Source: JACCXG01 sp963750935 (GTDB taxonomy: Bacteria > Acidobacteriota > Vicinamibacteria > Vicinamibacterales > 2-12-FULL-66-21). Taken from it: 64,000 bases of DNA. The notes under the pieces are model-generated. The model was not told the origin of the DNA, made no database searches, and saw only the letters and a program-made list of their open reading frames with translations. Shown here piece by piece: positions 29,763 to 40,024 of this stretch. Position numbers and translations under genes: made by a program. Location: assembly GCA_963750935.1 (NCBI GenBank), contig CAVVSR010000013.1:758873-822872 (forward strand). The letters are read 5' to 3'. How positions within the stretch are numbered: position 1 is the first letter of the stretch; every line of letters starts with the position of its first letter.

Positions 29763-32123
29763 ATGCCTTTCCACCTTCGCTACGCCATTCGCAGCCTCCT
29801 GCGAGCCCCGGGATTCGCGGCGACCGCCACGCTCACGCTGGCGCTCGGCATCGGCGCCACGACGGCGATCTTCAGCGTCGTCAATGCCGTGCTGCTCGAG
29901 CCGCTGCCTTACCGCGATCCCGACCGGCTGGTCGTGACCCGGCTGTCGCTGCCGGACTATCGCGATCTCCAGCGCAGCAGCCGCTCGTTCGAGGAGACCG
30001 CGGCATGGGCGTCGAATCTCTACAACCTGCAGAACGGTGACGAGTCCCGGCAGGTCCTGGGCGGCGTCATCTCCCGCGACCTCCTGCCGCTGCTCGGCGT
30101 CACGCCGGCCCTCGGCCGCAACTTCACGGCAGAGGACGAGCGGCAGCGGACGGTGATCCTGAGCCACGGGCTGTGGCAGTCGGTGTTCGGGGGTGACCCG
30201 GACGCGATCGGCCGGGTCGTCGACCTCGGGACCGGGACGTTCGTCGTGATCGGGGTCGCGCCGGCGGGGTTCCGGTTTCCGACCAACGAGTTCCAGCTGT
30301 GGACGCCGCTCGGGCTGCTCGAGGTCGATGCGAAGCCGCAGGCAGAGAATCGTGCGCTGCGCATCTTCAGCGCGATCGGGCGCCTGAAGCCGGACGTGAC
30401 GTTCGCGCAGGCCCGCGGCGAGCTCGAGACGATCAGCGCGACGCTGGCGAAGACGTATCCGGCAACCAACGCCGAGATCGTCCTGCCGCTCGAATCGCTC
30501 ACCGAGCGGATCGTCGGCGAGGTGCGGACACCGCTGCTGGTCATCCTGGTGACCGTCGCGCTGCTGCTGCTGATTGCCTGCGCCAACGTCGCCAACCTGA
30601 CGCTCGCGCGTTCGTCTGGCCGCGAGCGGGAGATGGCGATTCGGGCGGCGCTCGGCGCCGGCCGCGGACGACTCTTCACGCAGCTCGCGGTCGAGAGCCT
30701 GGTGCTGGCGGTGATCGGTGGCGCCTGCGGGCTGCTGCTGGCGCTGTGGGCCGTCGACTTCGTGCCGGCAGTCCTCGAAGCCAGGCTGCCGCGGGCCGAG
30801 GCCATCCGCGTGGATGGCACGGTGCTGCTGGTCGCGCTCGCGGCGACCCTGCTGACGAGCCTCCTGTTCGGGACCGTCCCGGCGCTGCAGGCGCGCGGTC
30901 ACGCCGCCGCACTCAAGGACGGCGGCCGAAGCATCGCCGGTGGACGCCACAGCCGACGGCTCCGCAGCGGCATCGTCGCGGCCGAAGTCGGCCTCGCGGT
31001 GCTCGTGGTGATTGGCGCCAGCCTGCTGGTCCGCAGCTTCCTGACGCTGACGTCCCGCGACCCCGGCTTCGTTCCCGACAACCTCGTCACGGCGATGGTG
31101 CAATTCGTCAAGCTGCCGGACGGCCCGTCGCGCGCGCGTGCCTCGGCGACGCTGCTGGATCGGCTCCGCGATCTGCCCGGCGTCGAGGCGGCGGGCGCGT
31201 CGACCGGCCTGCCGCCGGTGACGCCGCAGCGCGCCAGCCGCGTGGAGATCGACGGCCGGCAGCTGACGCCGGACGAATCCAGCGCCCACTTCCTCGCCGC
31301 GACCAGCGACTACTTCCGCGCGGTGCGGACGCCCGTCCTGCGCGGCCGCGCGTTCGAGCGCACCGACGTCGCCGGCGCGCAGCCCGTGGTCGTGATCAAT
31401 CGCACGATGGCCGACCGGCTGTTCCCGGGCAGCGATCCGATCGGCCGCCGCGTGCGCCTGCTGTATCCGGAGTTCGCCAACGACTGGCGGACGATTGTCG
31501 GGGTCGTCGGCGACGTCCGGTATCGCGGCTTCGAGAGCGACGTCCCGCCGGCGATCTACACGCCGTTCGAGCAGACGCCGTTTCTGTGGCTCTATGTGAT
31601 GGTGCGGACGACCGGCGATACGGACGCGCTGACCCGCTCGGTCCGCAGCGTGGTACAGGGCGTGGACCCGGCGCTGTCGGTGGCGAACGTCCGGCAGATG
31701 CCGGACGTCGTCTCGGGCACGGTCGCCGAGCCACGCTTCAGCATGCTGCTGGTGTCGGGGTTCGCGGCGCTCGCGCTCGTCCTGGCCGTGGTCGGCATCT
31801 ACGGGGTCATCGCCTATTCGGTCTCACAGCGGACGCAGGAGATCGGCGTGCGCATGGCGCTCGGCGCGGACCGCGGCGCGGTGCTGTTGATGATGATTCG
31901 CGAGGGTCTGACGATGGCGGCGATCGGCATCGCGGCCGGCCTCGGCGCGGCCGGCCTGGCCACGCGGCTGATGCGCGACCTCCTGGTCGGGGTCACGCCA
32001 ACCGATCCGATTGCCTTCGGCGCCGGCGCGGTGCTGCTGCTGATGTTGGCGGTCGCGGCAAGCTACCTGCCGGCACGCCGCGCCACACACGTCGATCCGA
32101 TGGTGGCGCTCAGGGGGGACTGA
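29763..32123 (+). CDS. MacB-like ABC permease (acidobacterial orphan type), copy 3
   Basis: 786 residues, MPFHLRYAIRSLLRAPGF at the N-terminus. TM1 is LTLALGIGATTAIFSVVNAVLL; the mid-protein block is IACANVANLTLARSSGREREMAIRAALGAGRGR; the second half ends with RTQEIGVRMALGADRGAV and RRATHVDPMVALRGD. It is intact. The repeat array ends 2 bp upstream, so its ribosome-binding and promoter signals, if any, lie inside repeat sequence. Confidence 0.92.
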   Translation: MPFHLRYAIRSLLRAPGFAATATLTLALGIGATTAIFSVVNAVLLEPLPYRDPDRLVVTRLSLPDYRDLQRSSRSFEETAAWASNLYNLQNGDESRQVLGGVISRDLLPLLGVTPALGRNFTAEDERQRTVILSHGLWQSVFGGDPDAIGRVVDLGTGTFVVIGVAPAGFRFPTNEFQLWTPLGLLEVDAKPQAENRALRIFSAIGRLKPDVTFAQARGELETISATLAKTYPATNAEIVLPLESLTERIVGEVRTPLLVILVTVALLLLIACANVANLTLARSSGREREMAIRAALGAGRGRLFTQLAVESLVLAVIGGACGLLLALWAVDFVPAVLEARLPRAEAIRVDGTVLLVALAATLLTSLLFGTVPALQARGHAAALKDGGRSIAGGRHSRRLRSGIVAAEVGLAVLVVIGASLLVRSFLTLTSRDPGFVPDNLVTAMVQFVKLPDGPSRARASATLLDRLRDLPGVEAAGASTGLPPVTPQRASRVEIDGRQLTPDESSAHFLAATSDYFRAVRTPVLRGRAFERTDVAGAQPVVVINRTMADRLFPGSDPIGRRVRLLYPEFANDWRTIVGVVGDVRYRGFESDVPPAIYTPFEQTPFLWLYVMVRTTGDTDALTRSVRSVVQGVDPALSVANVRQMPDVVSGTVAEPRFSMLLVSGFAALALVLAVVGIYGVIAYSVSQRTQEIGVRMALGADRGAVLLMMIREGLTMAAIGIAAGLGAAGLATRLMRDLLVGVTPTDPIAFGAGAVLLLMLAVAASYLPARRATHVDPMVALRGD

Positions 32124-32125
32124 GA

Positions 32126-32212
32126 CAAGTCAGAAGTCAGAAGGCGGAAGTTAAAAGTTGAAGGATTCAGAGCCCTTTTGACTTTTGACTTCTGACTTCT
32201 GACTTTCGTCGC
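32126..32212. repeat. Heptamer arrays forming a long hairpin
   Basis: aagtcag, aagtcag, aaggcgg, aagttaa and aagttga are followed after a short centre by ttttgac, ttttgac, ttctgac, ttctgac and ttt, giving a self-complementary structure. It fills the convergent spacer between permease copy 3 and the TonB receptor and could act as a bidirectional terminator. Confidence 0.85.
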
Positions 32213-32214
32213 GA

Positions 32215-35122
32215 TCAGAACCGAATCCCGGCCGCGAGGATGAACGTGCGGCCGCCGTCCATGCCCTGGCGCGGGCGGGCGAAGTTCGCGTTCGACGTCG
32301 CCTTGCCGAAGTTCGGCCCCGCCACGTAGTTCATCGGCAGACCGTTGGCGTCCTTCGGCCCGGTCAGGTCAGCCGTCACGGTGGTATCCCACGAGATCAG
32401 CTGCTGGTTGTTCAAGAGGTTCAGCACCTCGAGCTTCACCCAGGGACGGAACGACTGCCACACCGGCACCCCGTAGGTGAGGCCGAGGTCGAACAGCGCG
32501 AAGTCCTCGAACTCCTGCGCGCCGCGCAGGCCGAAGAACACCGGCTGGCTCGCCGGCAGGCGGACGTAGCCAGGGTTCGAGGCCGTCTGCTGCGCGGTCA
32601 GCGCCACCGACGCGGCGACCAGGCTGAACGTGCGCGGCGAGTTGTAGCGATACATCGGCGCGACGTCGAGGCGGCCGAACTGGTGCAGGTCGAGGCTGTA
32701 GTTCGCCCACACCCGCACCTTGTGCCGCTGGAAGTCGTCCAGCCGGCCCACCGGGAAGCTGCGCTCGGCGGCGTAGATCTCCGGGTAGTCGCCAATCAGC
32801 GACGGGATCGCCGGGTTGTTCGCCGACTCCCCTTCGAAGTTGCCGTCGTTCTCGAGCTGCACGGTCCACAGGCCGTTGACCGAGAGCGCCGATCCGAAGC
32901 GATACGCGCCCTGCAGGTCGACGCCCTGATACTCGCGGCGCGCCAGGTCGGTGTTGCGGTAGACGCTGTTGTCGAACATCCCCGTCAGGCCGTTGCGGTT
33001 GATCGCGGTGCGGCCGCCGTCGACGGTGATGAAGTCCTCGACGAAGTCGGTCGCCCTGCGGTTGACGTAGGTCGCACGCGCGTAGCCCTTCTGGCCGATC
33101 TCGCGGGCCAGGGCCACCGAGTACTCCTTCGTCATCGGCGACGACAGGTCGTCGGCGAAGAACACGTTCGCGGTCGGGAACGTGCCGCTCAGCGACACCG
33201 TGTAGTTGGCCGGATCGAAGCCCGGCGCGAAGTCGCGGCCCTCGCCGGCCGGGCCGCTGTACTGCGCGACGTAGCGGTCGGCATTGCCGACGTTCGAGTT
33301 GCGCGAGAACTGGACGTCGTTGTACTTGCCGGCGTAGTGGCCGTAGGTGGCCTGCAGGATCGTCTTGCCGTCACCGGTCAGGTCGAACGCGCCGGCGAGG
33401 CGCGGCGCCAGCGTCTGCACGTCCACCGACTCGATGCCGCCGGTGGCTTCGCTGCCGACCCGCTCGAAGCGCAGGCCGAGATCGAACGTCAGGCGCGGCG
33501 CGGCGACCCAGTGGTCGTTGACGAACAGCGACGCCGTCGTGATGTCGATGGTGGCGCCGCGGAGCGGCTGCCACACCTGCACCCGCGAGGTGCCGGGCAC
33601 GAAGCGCGGGATCAGGTTGCCGCTGGCGTCGAACGCCGGACGGCTGTTCTCGTCGAGCTTGTAGTCGGTCTGGAAGACGTAGCCGGTGGAGGTCTGCGAG
33701 TTGCCGCCGACGCGCGTCGACACGAAGTACTCGAAGCCGCCCTTGACCTCGTGCGTGCCGGCGCGACGCGACGACAGCATCTGCGTCACGCTGCCGGTCA
33801 GCTGGCGGTTGTTGCGCTCCTCGGGATCGGTCGAGTCGAAGTACGGCGCGTTGTACTGCAGGCTGGCCGGAATCCCGGAGGTGGTGCCGCGGGTCAGGAT
33901 CGGCGAATCGAACAGGCTCGTGCTGGTGCCGCCGGCGTTCTGCAGCTTCCAGTTCTTCTGCGAGTACTGCGCCGTCGCGAACGTCCGTTGGCCGAGCGCC
34001 CCGCGCCAGGTCGCGGCGTAAGAGCCGGTTGAGGGTGGACGGGGTGGTCATCGCCGCCGGGTCGATGCTGCCGCCGAACGCGGGCTGCACCAGGTCGGTC
34101 GTGTTGTCGATGAACGTGCCCTGCAGCGTGTGGCCGGGACGGATCGTGCCGGTCAGCTTGGCCTCGTAGCGCGTGTTGTCGTTGTGGCTGGTATACGGCA
34201 GCCGGGTCTGCGCGAACGTGCCCTGCGTCGTCGTGCGCTCGATGCGCGAGCCACCGAAGAACCACACGCGATCGCGCACCACCGGGCCGCCCAGCGTCAG
34301 CTCGTAGGTCGGCGACAGCTTGCTCGCGCGGGTGGTGCCGGCGCTCTTCTCGAACGGCGTCTCGACGCTCCACGACGGGCTGGTGAAGTTGGAGCGGAAC
34401 GCGCCCGAGAACAGGTTGCTGCCGCTCTTCGTGATCACGTTGACGACGCCGCCGCTGAAGCGGCCGTACTCCGCCGACACGCCCGACGTCAGCACCTGGA
34501 CTTCCTGGATCGCGTCCTCGATGAACAGGGCGTTGGGCTGGCCGAGCACGTTGTCGTTGATGTCGACGCCGTCCATCAGGAACACGTTGTCATACGCGAA
34601 CGCGCCGCTCACCGTGACCTGGTTGTTGTTGGGCGTGTTGTCGGTAAGGCCGGGCGCGACCTCCGCCAGCGCGAACGGCGTGCGGCCGGTCGGCATCAGC
34701 GTGAACTGGTCGGCGCGCAGGTTGAACGCGCCCGCGGGCGAGCTCACCGGCGCCGGACGCGCACCGTGCACGACCACGACCTCGGACACCGGCGCCAGCG
34801 CCAGCATCTGGTCCATCGTGACCGCGCCGCCGAGCGACACCGCGGCGTGCCGCTCCACGGTCGACATGCCGTGCATCTCGAACTTCACCGTGTAGTCGCC
34901 CGGCGGCAGGCCCGGGAGGCTGTAGACACCGTTGATGTCGGTCACGGTGGTGCGAACGCCCTGCAGGGCGGCGGACGAGACGGTCACCGTCACACCGGGC
35001 AGCCCGAGGCTGTCGGATGACGAGAGGCGTCCGCTCAACGTGCCGGACTGCTGCCCCTGTGCCAGCGCCGGTCCGGCGACGGACAGCAGCGCGAGCGCGA
35101 TCACAAACAAACGACGCTTCAT
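32215..35122 (-). CDS. TonB-dependent receptor, Oar-like (one frameshift)
   Basis: About 968 residues. The start ATG at 35122 gives MKRRLFVIALALLSVAGPAL with cleavage after ALAQ. An N-terminal carboxypeptidase-regulatory (CNA-B-like) domain (LPGVTVTVSS, YSLPGLPPGDYTVKFE) precedes the plug: YDNVFLMDGVDINDN, IEDAIQEVQVLTSGVSAEYGRFSGGVVNVITKSG. A one-base shift at about 34023 separates the plug (ending STLNR) from the barrel (SYAATWRGALGQRTFATAQ). The barrel ends in ILAAGIRF with the expected C-terminal Phe. It is an outer-membrane importer energised by TonB; Oar-like members in this phylum probably take up oligosaccharides or peptides. Confidence 0.92.
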
Positions 35123-35481
35123 GACGAACTGACTCCTTGCGACGGACGCTCGCCGCCGCGGGACATGAAAGTGCTGGAGGATTACCGGCCTGGTAGAGCA
35201 CGGCGCATGCCAGTACATTCCTGTCGCGCCGACTTCAGTTTCGTTGAGGGAACCGGAGAGATCGTGGCTGGCGGCCGCCAGGAGCGTGTGCGGCCGGGTT
35301 GTGCCAGTTTGAGACGCCGGGGCACAGAACCGTTGGTACAAAGCGCGACGGAGCCCACGCCGCAACACGATTGCGCCGCATCTATGGCGATTCGGCCAAC
35401 CGTATGCGGGATGCGCTCACCCCACAGCTCGTCACAACCGTGCGGCGCCCTTGTGCAGGACGGCTGCCAGCGGTGTGCGCG
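35123..35481. other. 359-bp spacer without a recognised gene
   Basis: Lies upstream of the minus-strand TonB receptor and downstream of the ABC permease. Short open frames exist on the plus strand, but none shows a family signature or RBS. It presumably holds the receptor promoter. Confidence 0.5.
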
Positions 35482-36600
35482 TCAGCCTGTGCGCTTGCGG
35501 CTGCGCATCACCGCCAGCGCGAGCACCGCCACGCCCCACCCGCCGAGCGCGGCCGCTTGCGGCCACAGCAGATCGAGGCCGATGCCCTTCAGGAAAATCC
35601 CGCGCACGATCACGAGGAAGTAGCGCAGCGGGATCAGGTAGGTCAGCGACTGGATGACGCGCGGCATGTTCTCGATCGGGAAGATGAAGCCGGACAGGTA
35701 GATCATCGGCATCAGGAAGAAGAACGTCGACGTCATCATCGCCTGCTGCTGGGTGTCGGAGATCGTCGAGATGAACAGGCCGAGCGCCAGCGTGCTGAAC
35801 ACGTAGATGAAGCACATCGCCAGCAGCAGCACGAAGCTGCCGCGCAGCGGCACTTCGAACCAGCCGACCGCGACCGCCACGACCAGGACCACGTCGATCA
35901 TGGCGATCACGCCGTATGGCAGGAGCTTGCCGACGATCAGCTCCCAGCGGCGCAGCGGCGTGACGTTGAGCTGCTCCAGCGTGCCGAACTCCTTCTCGCG
36001 CACGATCGCCATCGACGCGAGGTTGGCGGTAACCACCAGGAGCACCAGCGCCAGGACGCCGGGCAGCATGAAGAAGCGGCTCTCGAGCTGCGAGTTGTAC
36101 CAGACCCGCACCCGCGCCTCGATCGCCGGTCCACTGGCGGCCGACGGCGCGCGCGTTCCCATCAGCTCCTGCGCGTAGCCCCCCACCAGGCTCGTGGCAT
36201 AGCTCAGCGCCACGGTCGTCGAGTTCGAGTCGGTGCCATCCGCGACCAGCTGCAGCGTCGCGCCCTGTCCCCTCTCGATCGTCCGTCCGTACCCGGCGGG
36301 AATCGACAGCGCCAGCCACGCGTCCCCGGACTCGAGAAAGCCGGCGATCTCGTTCACGGTCGTCACCGTGGCGACGACGCGGAAGTTGGGCGACCCCTCG
36401 AAGCGCGCAACCAGCTCGCGGCTGCGTGGTGAGCGGTCGCCGTCGGCAACCACCAGCGGCACATCGCGCACGTCCGTGGTCGCGGCATAGCCCAGCATCG
36501 TGAGCTGGATGATCGGCGCCACCACCACGACCCCGAACAGTCGCGGGTTGAGCCGCAGCTCGAGGAACTCCTTCCAGACCAGGAAGCGCAGGCGCTGCAC
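35482..36600 (-). CDS. ABC-2 type permease (YbhR/YhhJ-like), distal copy
   Basis: 372 residues. It has an N-terminal helix (FGVVVVAPIIQLTMLGYA), a large periplasmic loop (about 45-175), then five helices. The cytoplasmic FxREKExGTxExL motif (IVREKEFGTLEQLNVTPL) of DrrB/YbhR permeases is clear, as is the MIYLSGFIFPIENMP segment and the final PLRYFLVIVRGIFLKG. Last gene of the efflux operon. It is paralogous to the permease just upstream, with which it likely forms the heterodimeric membrane unit. Confidence 0.92.
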   Translation of the reverse strand: MQRLRFLVWKEFLELRLNPRLFGVVVVAPIIQLTMLGYAATTDVRDVPLVVADGDRSPRSRELVARFEGSPNFRVVATVTTVNEIAGFLESGDAWLALSIPAGYGRTIERGQGATLQLVADGTDSNSTTVALSYATSLVGGYAQELMGTRAPSAASGPAIEARVRVWYNSQLESRFFMLPGVLALVLLVVTANLASMAIVREKEFGTLEQLNVTPLRRWELIVGKLLPYGVIAMIDVVLVVAVAVGWFEVPLRGSFVLLLAMCFIYVFSTLALGLFISTISDTQQQAMMTSTFFFLMPMIYLSGFIFPIENMPRVIQSLTYLIPLRYFLVIVRGIFLKGIGLDLLWPQAAALGGWGVAVLALAVMRSRKRTG

Positions 36601-36601
36601 G

Positions 36602-37711
36602 TCAGGCCCGCTCGCGCGCCAGGCGGAGCGATGCGAGCGCGAGCATCGCCGCCGCGTAGACGGTCATGGCCGCCAGCGGAACCACCAGGCTGCCGAGCGG
36701 CGCGCCCTTGAGGACGATGCCGCGCAGGGCGAGCAGGAAGTACCGCGCCGGCACCAGGTTGGTCACGAGCTGCAGCGCCTGCGGCATGCTGGAGATCGGA
36801 AAGATGAAGCCGGACAGGATCAGCGTCGGCAGCAGGGAGATCAGCAGCGCCATCTGGAACGCGACCTGCTGGCTGTCGGCCACCGTGGAGATCAGCAGCC
36901 CGGTCGCCAGCGCGCCGACCAGGAACAGCGACAGCGCGACCAGCAGCGCCGCCCAGCTGCCCCGCATCGGCAGGCCGAACAGCGCCATCGCCGCCAGGAC
37001 GATCAGCGCGGCGGAGGTGAGCGAGATCAGGAAGTACGGGATGGTCTTGCCGGCGACGAACGAGAACGTGCCGATCGGCGCCATCCTCACCTGCTCCATC
37101 GTCCCCATCTCCTTCTCACGCACGATCGACAGCGCGGTGGAGGCCACGGCCGTGATCATCGCGATGTAGGCGATCAGCCCGGGGACCAGGAACAGGGTGC
37201 TGCGCAGCTCGGGGTTGTACCAGATCCGCGGCTCGACGGTGAGCGGCGACTCGACCTGGACGTGCCCTGGCAGCGCCAGCGACGCTTCACGGACGATGCT
37301 CAGGGCGTAGCCCATGACGGTGGTGGCCGTGTTCGCGTTGTCGCCGCCGATCAGCACCTGGACCGGCACGCTCCGGCCCGATGTCAGGTCCGCCCCGAAC
37401 TGCTCGGGAATGACCAGCACGGCCCGGGCGCGATTGAGGTCGAGCAGCCGCTCGGCCTCCGCCGGCGAATGCACGCTGGCGACGAGATCGAAGTAGCCGG
37501 AGTGCACGAACGCGGAGACGAGGGCGCGGCTCTCCGGTGACCCGTCGCGGTCCTCGACCGCGAGCGCCACGTTCCGGATGTCGAAGTTCAGCGCGTAGCC
37601 ATAGAGCAGCAGGAAGAACACCGGGATGAACACCAGGATCATCAGCGTGCGCCGATCGCGGGCGATCTGCCGCAGCTCCTTGCGATACACGGCGCGCACG
37701 CCCCGCATCAT
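36602..37711 (-). CDS. ABC-2 type permease (YbhS-like), proximal copy
   Basis: 369 residues from the MM pair (37711). KELRQIARDRRTLMILVFIPVFFLLLYGYALNFD is the family N-terminus. A periplasmic domain, SIVREKEMGTMEQVRMAPI, LILSGFIFPISSMP and LVPARYFLLALRGIVLKG follow in order. The start overlaps the 3' end of the ATPase gene by 4 bp, and 1 bp separates its stop from the next permease gene, so the genes are translationally coupled. Confidence 0.92.
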   Translation of the reverse strand: MMRGVRAVYRKELRQIARDRRTLMILVFIPVFFLLLYGYALNFDIRNVALAVEDRDGSPESRALVSAFVHSGYFDLVASVHSPAEAERLLDLNRARAVLVIPEQFGADLTSGRSVPVQVLIGGDNANTATTVMGYALSIVREASLALPGHVQVESPLTVEPRIWYNPELRSTLFLVPGLIAYIAMITAVASTALSIVREKEMGTMEQVRMAPIGTFSFVAGKTIPYFLISLTSAALIVLAAMALFGLPMRGSWAALLVALSLFLVGALATGLLISTVADSQQVAFQMALLISLLPTLILSGFIFPISSMPQALQLVTNLVPARYFLLALRGIVLKGAPLGSLVVPLAAMTVYAAAMLALASLRLARERA

Positions 37712-38655
37712 GCCGGCCTCGCCGCCTTCTCCACCACGTCGAGGAAGACGTCTTCCAGCGACGGCGGCACTTCCGCGAGATGCGTAATGGGAATGTGCGC
37801 GGCCCGCAACTCGGCGGCCAGCGCTTCGGGATCGGTCCGGGCATCGCGCAGCACGGCGTGCACCGCGGTGCCGAAGAGGCTGGTCTTCTCCACCTGCGGA
37901 CGCTCGTCGAGCGCCCGCATCAACGCCACGGGATCGGGACCGCGGACTTCGACGATGCGCCGGTTGGCGAACGTCTGCTTGACCTCGCGCGGCGAGCCGA
38001 TCGCGGCGAGCGCGCCGGCGTGAATCAGCGCGATGCGGTGGCAGCGCTCGGCTTCGTCCAGGTAGTGGGTGGTCACCAGCACCGTCACGCCCGACTGGGA
38101 CAACACGTCGATGAGACGCCAGAACTGGCGCCGGGCCAGCGGATCGACGCCGCCCGTCGGCTCGTCGAGGAACAGCACCGGAGGCTCGTGCAGGATGGCG
38201 CACCCGAGCGCGAGCCGCTGCCGCCAGCCGCCCGACAGGTCACGCGCCAGCGTCGACTCGCGGCCGCGCAGGCCGGCCATGTCGACGACGAACTCGCGGC
38301 GCGCGGCGAGCGCCGCGCCGGTCAGGCCGTAGATGCCGCCCCAGAAGGTGATGTTCTGATCGACGGTGAGCAGCTCGTACAGCGAGAACCGCTGCGACAT
38401 GTAGCCGATCCGCTGCTTGACCCGCTCCGGCTCCTGCATCACGTCGACGCCGTCGACCAGTGCCGTGCCGGACGTCGGGCGGAGCAGCCCGCACAGCATG
38501 CGGATGGTGGTCGACTTCCCGGCGCCGTTGCTGCCGAGAAAGCCGAAGATCTCGCCGCGGCGCACGTCGAACGACAGCGCGTCGACGGCGACGAACGCGC
38601 CGAAGCGGCGCGTCAGGCCGCGGACTTCAATCGCATGGCCGGCAGCTGGTTTCAC
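37708..38655 (-). CDS. ABC transporter ATP-binding protein (DrrA/YbhF-like)
   Basis: 315 residues with Walker A GSNGAGKST, Q-loop MSQRFSLYELLT, signature LSGGWRQRLALG, Walker B VLFLDEPTGGVD and switch TTHYLDEAERC. The C-terminal extension ends in PPSLEDVFLDVVE, typical of DrrA-type multidrug exporter ATPases. It powers one half of the exporter. It overlaps the preceding TolC gene by 29 bp. Confidence 0.93.
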   Translation of the reverse strand: MKPAAGHAIEVRGLTRRFGAFVAVDALSFDVRRGEIFGFLGSNGAGKSTTIRMLCGLLRPTSGTALVDGVDVMQEPERVKQRIGYMSQRFSLYELLTVDQNITFWGGIYGLTGAALAARREFVVDMAGLRGRESTLARDLSGGWRQRLALGCAILHEPPVLFLDEPTGGVDPLARRQFWRLIDVLSQSGVTVLVTTHYLDEAERCHRIALIHAGALAAIGSPREVKQTFANRRIVEVRGPDPVALMRALDERPQVEKTSLFGTAVHAVLRDARTDPEALAAELRAAHIPITHLAEVPPSLEDVFLDVVEKAARPA

Positions 38656-40024
38656 GCGTGCGCTCCACTTCGACAGTCACCGCGACGTCGAGGCGACGCG
38701 GGTCGACGGCGCCAGTGGCGCGATCGAGTCGGGCCCGGGCGAGGTGCGCACTCGCGATCATGCGCGTGCGCTCGAGCTCCGCCTGCAGCACCGCGGTCTG
38801 TGCGTCGAGCACCTCGGTGCTCGTCGCCACTCCGGCGGTGAACCGCTCCCCCACGACCCGCCTCGCCTCGACCGCGGCGGTCACCGCCTCCCGGGCCACC
38901 GGAATGGCGGCGTTCGCCGATTCGAGCTCGAGGCGGCGCTGCTCGACCTCGAAGGCGATGTCGCGGTCGAGCTCGGAGGCTCTCGCCATCAACGCTCGCG
39001 TGCCGGCCGCCGTCTCGGCCTGCTCGGCGCGGCGCCGGCCGCCGTCCCAGAGGCTCCAGTTGACGTTCACCGACACGTCCCATGAGGCGCGCAACTCGTC
39101 GACCAGCGGGAAGATGCGGAAATTCGGCCGCGCGTAATCGAATCCGGCCCCGAGCGCGACCTGGGGACGCGCGCTGGCCGCAGCCGCCGCCTCGCGCTCG
39201 CGAGATGCTCCGACCCGGCTCGCGACCGCCTGCAGTTCCGGGCGCGTCACGCGCGTCGCGCTCGTCACCGGTTCGCCGGGCCCCGGCTCGATCGACTCCG
39301 GCGGCACCACCGGCTCGATCGAGGTCGCGCCAGGTTCGTCGATCAGGCGCCGCAGATCGGCCTCGGCAATGCCGCGCACGTTTCGCGCCTCGATCGCGAG
39401 CAGGCGCTGCCGCGAGCGCTGCACCTCCGCCATCAACACGTCATTGGGCGGGATCAGCCCCTGGTCGTATCGCGACCGCAGATCGCTGACGTGTGCCTCG
39501 ACGCTCTCGATCGACCGGGCCACCACGTCCTCCGCCTGGCGTGCGGTCACCAGCGCCCAGAATGCCCTGGTCACCTCGAGCCGCAAGTCGGCCCTCGCGG
39601 CCGTGACGTCGAACGCGGCGGCATCACGCTCGGCGCTAGCGGCGCGCTCGAGCGCATCGGTACGGCCGCCGGTATAGATCGGCCACTGCAGATCGACGCG
39701 CGCGCTGTAGTTGTTGGGGATGTCGGGGTAGAGCACCCGCAGCGGCTGGTTCGGCAGCGACAGCGCGAACTCGTCCACGTGATTGGTGCGCCTGAAGCCG
39801 CTACTCAGCGCGACGATCGGACGCTCCGCCGCATCCTGTCCGGCAACCGCGGCCGTCGCCCCCTCGACACGGGCGCGCAGACCGTCGATCCGGTGACTGT
39901 GCTGCTCCGCCCGCTCGATCGCCTCGGCCAGCGTCACACGCTTCGGCGCGTCCTGCGCCAGCGCCATGGCGCCGCTGCCGGCGAGCATCGCCACGGCAAG
40001 CATCACCCGGCCGCGCGCCATCAC
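38627..40024 (-). CDS. TolC-family outer membrane efflux protein
   Basis: 465 residues. The signal peptide is MARGRVMLAVAMLAGSGAMA. Two OEP repeats of long helices carry the TolC-type alternation: LEVTRAFWALVTARQ, SRYDQGLIPPNDVLMAEVQ, then FEVEQRRLELESANAAIPV and RFTAGVATSTEVLDAQTAVL. It provides the outer-membrane channel for the HlyD/ABC system. Its position between the two ATPase genes is unusual, but the overlaps at both ends (4 bp and 29 bp) show a single operon. Confidence 0.93.
   Translation of the reverse strand: MMARGRVMLAVAMLAGSGAMALAQDAPKRVTLAEAIERAEQHSHRIDGLRARVEGATAAVAGQDAAERPIVALSSGFRRTNHVDEFALSLPNQPLRVLYPDIPNNYSARVDLQWPIYTGGRTDALERAASAERDAAAFDVTAARADLRLEVTRAFWALVTARQAEDVVARSIESVEAHVSDLRSRYDQGLIPPNDVLMAEVQRSRQRLLAIEARNVRGIAEADLRRLIDEPGATSIEPVVPPESIEPGPGEPVTSATRVTRPELQAVASRVGASREREAAAAASARPQVALGAGFDYARPNFRIFPLVDELRASWDVSVNVNWSLWDGGRRRAEQAETAAGTRALMARASELDRDIAFEVEQRRLELESANAAIPVAREAVTAAVEARRVVGERFTAGVATSTEVLDAQTAVLQAELERTRMIASAHLARARLDRATGAVDPRRLDVAVTVEVERTRETSCRPCD

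Noticed and set aside
29736..31289. A 517-residue minus-strand open frame
   Set aside because: It mirrors permease copy 3 and has no domain signature.
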